Origin: Prinsepia uniflora
Taxonomy: Eukaryota > Streptophyta > Magnoliopsida > Rosales > Rosaceae
Length of the DNA stretch: 64,000 nt
Assembly: GCA_032719365.1 (NCBI GenBank)
Contig: CM064870.1
Span: 28,599,066 to 28,663,065, forward strand
Reading direction: 5' to 3'
Below, in pieces: positions 58,947 through 64,000 of this stretch. Numbering within the stretch: the stretch's first letter is position 1; each line of letters opens with the position of its first letter. Below the pieces are notes generated by a model, which saw nothing but the letters and a program-made list of their open reading frames with translations, did not search any database and was not told the origin of the DNA. The position numbers and the translations under genes are program-made.

Positions 58947-60458
58947 GTGTGAGTGGACGTTGCTTTCAAAATTTAATACATGCATAAATTATTTCTATGG
59001 TTTTATGATTATGATTCTAAGTTGTGATTGATTTTGATTTCCGTATTTTACGCATTCGATTCCCGTATTTATACGCATTTTTGCTATACTTGTGAAATTA
59101 TACGTATTTCGAGGCTATGGTCACTCGCGTGCTTAATGATGTTTTAATGAAAGAAGTTATATGGAATGGGTATAAAATGATTTAAGAAGGTTGTTTATGA
59201 TTTGCGAGTGTGACCGACGATTTGACACGTTTTTTGAGAATGTTCCGGATTTGCACGTGTTACGAGATTTCGACTTATTGTGATTTGATCACTGTTGATG
59301 TTGAATCTGGGAATTGAAATGAGACTTGTAATTTTGAGGATTTAAAAATGGGTATTGAGTATGTTTTGATCGGACCGAAATTTTGGTGATTAGGATTGTG
59401 GTTTTGGTGTGTTGAAAATAAGGTTTGAGAAAGAAGTGATTTCTAAGAATTAAAAAGGGATTTGAAAAAGGTGATTTCGGGCTTAATGCTCGGGGCATAA
59501 AAGTAACTTTGACTTACGCGATTTCGGTTTTCGGAAATAACAAAGCGAATTCTTGGTTTGGGTTCGGGATGATGCTTCCTTACGGAATCATTATTGCGAA
59601 TTCGAATTCGGGAATGAAAAAGGATTTAATAAAGTGATTTGGTCTGATTTTGCATGCCCCGTGTTTCATGATGATTTGATTATGTTTGTAAAGTATGATT
59701 TGGGGAAAAGGAATGTGGAAATTCGGACCATGGGTCCTGTTGTGAAAAATATGATTTTGGGGATGGATCCCACGTTGTCGTGACTGATAAACTGTTTTGG
59801 GGTTTAAAGACCCGCTGAGAACTGCTTTGGGTTTGAAGACCCGTTGTTGTGTTTGAAAACTGTTTTGGGTTTTAAAACCCGGTGCTATTGCTGGAGCACG
59901 TTTTGAGTTTAAAGACTCGGTTAATTGATGACGGGGGAGGGCCCTTAATGAGTTTAAAGACTCGTGAGTTTAAAGACTCGGTTACTGTGATACCCCCGAG
60001 GCCTATTGATTATGTTCTGAGTTTAAAGACTCGTTGATATCCCGGGAAGGCCTATTTATGCGCATGGTTTTGAGTTTAAAGACTCGGGCGCACTTGAAAT
60101 CCAGCAAATGATTGACTTGTGATTTATTGGTGATTTCTGATGTTTCGGTTGAGTTGGGCAGTGGCCGGTATATGGTTATTGGTTTTGGATTATGTTGTGC
60201 ATTTGGTCTTGATTCATGGTTTTGGGCTGAGGCCCGGTGTTTATGACTGCGGGCTAAGACCCGATGGTTGAGAAAGGGAAAATGATTTTGTTTGTCACAT
60301 ACTGATTTCTTATGTGGAAATTTGTAACGGATTGCAAAATGATTTTTGTATGCATGCATTCGTTTTTACGCGGAGGGTAAAAACGTTTGTTGTAACTGTT
60401 TTGCTAAACTGAATTATTTTTGTCCACTCACACCTTTTGGTTTTTATGGACCCTCCAG
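58947..60458 (+). other. Structured leader domain of LTR b
   Basis: GTGTGAGTGGAC (58947-58958) is a perfect complement of GTCCACTCACAC (60422-60433). Other LTRs have CTGTGAG/CTCACAG, so the end pair has switched from C-G to G-C. ATGCAT (58980-58985) with ATGCATGCAT (60350-60359) is the inner helix. GGAGGGT (60372-60378) pairs with ACCCTCC (60450-60456), followed by AG. Confidence 0.6.
59800..60090 (+). repeat. TTTAAAGA mini-hairpin array of LTR b
   Basis: GGGTTTAAAGACCC, GGGTTTGAAGACCC, GGGTTTTAAAACCC and several GAGTTTAAAGACTC units. Loop bases vary while the arms stay paired. Further GGGCtgagGCCC-type hairpins follow at 60210-60260. Confidence 0.85.
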
Positions 60459-60629
60459 GTCGTGGCGCGTTGTTCGAGGCTATACGAAGGGCGAGGCTTG
60501 AGTAAGCACTTGTGGCTATCCCTGGTCTGGCACGCACTGAGGGTAACTTGGGTATTTCAGTCGACTTGCCAGACGGGAGCAGGACCGGGCACGGTTATCG
60601 ATGCCCTTCCGGGGGCGGTCCTGTCAATT

Positions 60630-60641
60630 TGGTATCAGAGC
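60630..60641 (+). other. Primer binding site (initiator Met tRNA type)
   Basis: TGGTATCAGAGC three bases after the 5' LTR end, the same as in the tandem element. Confidence 0.92.
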
Positions 60642-60669
60642 GCTGGGTTGCTGATTCTGTTGCCACATC

Positions 60670-60804
60670 ATGCCTCCGGAGCGTAAGCCTCGTGCGCGAC
60701 CTGATAGTGAGACGAGTAGGCGAGGGTGTTTGGGACCACGTGCTAGATCTCAGGTGAGATTGACCCTGGTTTGTGGGTCAGATGTCGGGAAGTGGACGCT
60801 ATGA
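60670..60804 (+). CDS. Short gag-start-like ORF, 44 codons
   Basis: The first ATG after the primer site opens a basic peptide MPPERKPRARPDSETSRR... with a stop after 44 codons. Its place and basic start recall the N terminus of Tekay gag, but no gag domain follows. It is probably a leftover; translation is not supported by anything else. Confidence 0.35.
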   Translation: MPPERKPRARPDSETSRRGCLGPRARSQVRLTLVCGSDVGKWTL

Positions 60805-63552
60805 ACTGCGATTGGTTAGACATAGAATTGTGTGGGTCGCAGGGACGGACGAGACCGGTGGCTGGAAGGCCACATTTTTGGGCAAATTGTACTTTCTCTT
60901 AGGCCCTATTGGTCGAATAGGAAGTGGTTGAGCATTGGCTATTGCTCGGGGATTGGGTATGTCAGTGATGACATGATTGGTTTGGTATGAGATTGGACTC
61001 AGGAGGAGTCAAGATGTGGATATGGTACTCACGATGAGTCAGGACATTGGGTTAGGAACGTGAGGTGAGTCATGATTGGGTGTCACGGCTTGAGTGGAGC
61101 CAGAAAACCTAGGTGAGGAACGTTTGGCACTTAGGATGCCAAGGACCAGAGTATGGACAGGTATTGAGGAGTTAGGAATTATGGCTTGGTTTTGTGGAAC
61201 GGTGGTCTGGTGGAGTTTAGCTGATGGTCTGGGGTACTTGGTGTAGTAGTAGTAGTTGAGAATCAGGGAGCGTTCAGGGAACGTTCATCTATCCTGATGT
61301 GGATTGTCGGGATGGTGGTACCCCTGGTTGCGGGGTACAGGTGATGATGCGGGATCGTCGCTCGGTATGAGTGGAGATCCAGGGCTACCCACGTTGCACA
61401 CGGTGTGCTTGAGTGGATGTTTGCATGTTGGCGCTGGTACTAGCGCTGGTGCTAGTGTCAGTGGGTGAGATTGTGTTGAGCCACGAGTTGGGGTGTGACT
61501 CTGTCATGATGAGAGTGCGTTGGCATTTGAGATTCAGTAGTGGTTGACTCATGGACTGGATAGGATCCAGCAGAGATTATGAGGTATTGGGGTAAGTCCC
61601 AACAGTGACGAGGTGACAAGAGTTGAGTAATTCCCCGTCGGAATTGGTGTATGTGCATAATTAATCATTAATTGACATGAGGTCTGAGTATTGGGCTGAT
61701 TGTGGACGCGGGGTTGTCCAAGTGAGTTACGGATGTAGGGAGTCCGGCGGTTGGACTTGACATCTCATGGGGAGTGTGTCTATTTTCAACGTGGGTGGAT
61801 TCTTAGTTTCAAGGAGAGTTGTGACTGTGGGACGAGAGGAGTGCTCGTTTCCGCATTGGTAATTGGTATTCTGAAGTCATTGGGGTTGACTTCTTATCTT
61901 TTGCCCTGGCAGACGATGTGGGATATTGGTACGGTGGGTGCAGTGAGTTATGTTGCACTCACAGGGGATGGATGTCGATGACATCGTATTGGATCATCCT
62001 TGGTCTCTCCTAGGTGGAGTGGCAAGGATCGATATGAGGTAAATGGAGGGGATCCACAGAGTGGATGTGTTTCGTTGTTGGGTGATTGATTGGGGGAGAA
62101 AATAGCTGAGGATTGTTGGGTGGTTGACAAGAAATCTAGTGGGTGTAAGGCCCTATTATTGAGTTCCTGGCGGATTGCCAGCTGTGAGCATGAGTGGATC
62201 CTAGGTGGATCTGGATTATGAGGTTGTGGGCCTTGGGCGTAGTGACGATCTAGGATCGTGGTGTTACCAGTCGGGTGACGTGGTAACGGACTCGAATTGT
62301 GATCGCCTTGATCAGGCTAGGCGAAGAGCATATCGCTCTGTTGTAAATGTTTAGATATGAGGATTGTTGGATTGAACTTCTTTTCGAAGTGAATCCGTGC
62401 TCGAGCGAATGGGAATGGTTATGAGTTGAACTCGAGGCTTGACTTGTGGATGAGTGGATACCCAACAGGGTCTAATTGGTCAGTTATAGATATGTGCGAT
62501 TGGGATTGGCTTCTTTTCGAAGTCAATCAGAGGTGATGTGGTAACCGTTTGAGCGGGTATCCGATAGATTCTGAGTTGGTGTGCCTCGGTATTTGTGAAT
62601 GAGATTATATGCCCATTCGGCATGACTGTACACGCCTTGGTGAGCGTGCTTGGGTTAGTACGTCTTGGATGACGTGTTTGGGAGTTGATGTTGTGTTACT
62701 GGTCGGGTGACCTTGGGATCCAGAATGGATGATGAGTGGAATGATCGATTTTTCTAGTACGAGATTGGACAGGAGAACCCCAGTATCGAATCATGTTTGA
62801 CTGCGAGCCATGCAGTGGGCTTATTTGGGGATTGGTTATACATGTTGATGGTCGGCTTAGTTCCGACACCATTGGATTTGGTGGTGGGTGTGAACTGGAC
62901 ATTGAGTACTATGCACTGTACAGAGTTAATTTTGTTGGGTTCAGTGAATTCATGAGCATGCGCTCTTAGCCACGGATGGCTAGTGAACCCCAGTGTGGAG
63001 TTGGGCGAACACCGATGGGCTAGTATTCAATGTGTGTCAGCTACACCACCTGATTGAGTATGATGACGGTATACGTACACTCAGGATGAGTGAGTGGGTG
63101 ACTGCGTCACTACGTGTGGCCTTGCGTGATGTTATCACACCGAAATGATTCCAGCGTTGTGGTTCGCTGAGGGAATTGACAGTTATGGACTTGAGATAGA
63201 TATATGTCGCAAGATTGGGTTGCCCTGCGAGATGAGATCACGTGGTTGATCTTACGCTACTTGAGCGAGTAGCAGGATGAGGTGTTATCACCAATTGGCT
63301 GATGATTGGCACTTTACTAGGGCGGTAAAGCTTAGTGGTGATCCATTTCACTTGGGGTGGTCGAGTGTGGTCAGGGCGAAGTGAGACTGTGATGGGACCT
63401 CTGAGCACAAATGGGTTTAGCTGGTGTACGGGTGTACGCGTGTTGCGGGCTCAAAATGTTTTCCACGCGGTGGATGTGGAATGAGGATAATTGGGAATTT
63501 CGAGAACTGAACTAATTTTTGGAGGGAGGAACGTTTGAGACTAGATCGGTTG
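60805..63552 (+). repeat. Field of short hairpins filling the non-coding internal region
   Basis: No gag, protease, RT or integrase signature is present on either strand. Instead many perfect short inverted repeats occur: GGCT/AGCC 61087-61101, TTGGCA/TGCCAA 61124-61142, CACGC/GCGTG 62631-62648, ACGTC/GACGT 62660-62675, TAGCC/GGCTA 62967-62982, GTGAC/GTCAC 63098-63110, GCTACT/AGTAGC 63256-63273 and CTTTAC/GTAAAG 63312-63330. The longest has 10-bp arms (62504-62528, one G-U). Loops often resemble TTGGAT, ACGGAT or TGAGCG. Confidence 0.6.
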
Positions 63553-63574
63553 GAAATTTCGGGGACGAAATTCT

Positions 63575-63592
63575 TTAAGGGGGGAAGATTGT
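63575..63592 (+). other. Polypurine tract of the non-autonomous element
   Basis: AAGGGGGGAAGAT directly before the 3' LTR start at 63593. Confidence 0.85.
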
Positions 63593-64000
63593 AACGACCC
63601 ATCCCGGAATTCGGGATTAGATTACTACCTAATCATGATTAGCGGGGCTAATCGGTGATTAGTTGGGCGAAATCGGACGAACGATGCCAAATGACCGTTT
63701 TGCCCCTGGTCGTGGGGGAAAACGTTGACTTTTAAATCGGGCGGTCAAATGGACTTTGACCGATGACCGCGACGTAGTTTGGGACGTCATGAGTTCATAG
63801 ACAGGTGGCACGTTCGATTTCGACGTTCAAGATGAAAGTTATGAGGTTCGGAAGCCCGAGGGCAATTTCGTAATTTGGATGAATAGGGGAAAAATGTTGA
63901 CTTTTTGACCGGGAGGTCCGATGACCGAGGACCGAGGACCGTTAGGACGATCTCGATGCCCTGAGTCCGTAGACAGGCGGCACGCGTCGATCGGAGTTCG
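63593..64000 (+). mobile_element. 3' LTR of the non-autonomous element, first 408 bp
   Basis: It starts TGTAACGACCCATCCC and is nearly identical to 57259 onward. It runs out of the window. Confidence 0.92.

Larger units (their letters stand above)
57259..60626 (+). mobile_element. 5' LTR of the non-autonomous element (LTR b)
   Basis: 3368 bp, TGTAACGACCCATCCC...GGTCCTGTCA. Contains a possible early splice donor (GGGTAAGG, about 58270) and the leader domain. Confidence 0.92.
57259..64000 (+). mobile_element. Non-autonomous LTR retrotransposon (LARD-like), cut by the window end
   Basis: 5' LTR 57259-60626, primer site, internal region 60627-63592 without gag-pol, polypurine tract, 3' LTR from 63593. 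Over the visible 408 bp the two LTRs differ by about three substitutions and one 4-bp indel, so the insertion is recent. The region just before the polypurine tract (GGGGACGAAATTCTTT) is shared with the autonomous tandem element. That makes a Tekay-type element the likely enzyme donor. The expected TSD is TGCAA (57254-57258). Confidence 0.9.

Noticed and set aside
61087..63330. Hairpins in the non-autonomous element as tRNA or miRNA genes
   Set aside because: Arms are too short for miRNA precursors and no cloverleaf with tRNA box A/B was found.

Overview
The window is plant nuclear DNA, most likely from a woody dicot. It has GT-AG introns in two recognisable plant metabolic genes, Ty3/gypsy chromovirus retrotransposons of the Tekay type, and relics of CACTA, LINE and hAT-like elements. 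I cannot name the species. Apart from a gene island of about 15 kb (42.4-57.2 kb), nearly everything is long-terminal-repeat (LTR) retrotransposon sequence.

Left part, 1-42.4 kb: a deep nest of very long LTRs (2.5-3.3 kb each). Their ends are 5'-TGTAACRACCC...GGTCCTGTCA-3', on either strand. I placed both ends and the 5-bp target-site duplication (TSD) of six solo LTRs: 6042-9156 (ATTTT), 5565-11592 (TATAA), 4899-13427 (CAAGG), 22722-25586 (GGGAT), 32606-35216 (CTGAA) and 38418-41674 (TTATC). A seventh, 4604-15839, has flanks AGAAA/AGAAC. At 16264-42142 lies a tandem retroelement with three LTRs and two internal regions, flanked by one TSD (CCGCT). Internal region 1 is badly decayed. Internal region 2 has an almost open protease-RT-RNase H-integrase frame. 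The first ~4.2 kb repeat 11.9-16.2 kb, so a nested block was duplicated.

Gene island: a lignin-type caffeic acid O-methyltransferase gene (COMT, + strand, 3 exons, 365 aa) faces a DMR6-like salicylate hydroxylase gene (- strand, 4 exons, 339 aa). Their stop codons are 558 bp apart. Around them are old relics: a LINE 3' end, a CACTA transposase piece, two hAT-like non-autonomous elements, a TRIM-like LTR and an unrecognised protein relic.

Right part, 57.3 kb to the end: a non-autonomous element with a 3.37-kb 5' LTR, an initiator-Met primer site, a 3-kb internal region with no gag-pol, a polypurine tract and the start of a near-identical 3' LTR. It cuts the CACTA relic.

Most unusual observation: every LTR family here carries the same domain although the sequences differ. 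A splice-donor-like GTGAGT lies about 0.9-1.5 kb upstream of an acceptor-like CCCTCCAG. Three long-range complementary pairings (H1 donor:GTCCACTCAC, H2 ATGCATGC-like arms, H3 GGAGGG:CCCTCC at the acceptor) are kept by compensatory changes from family to family. The space between holds arrays of short hairpins whose arms also change in a paired way (GGGT/ACCC against GAGT/ACTC). H3 crosses H1, so the layout would be a pseudoknot or a switch. The internal region of the non-autonomous element is likewise a field of short hairpins. I read this as a structured, possibly spliced retrotransposon leader. The pairing is visible in the sequence; splicing and function are inference.
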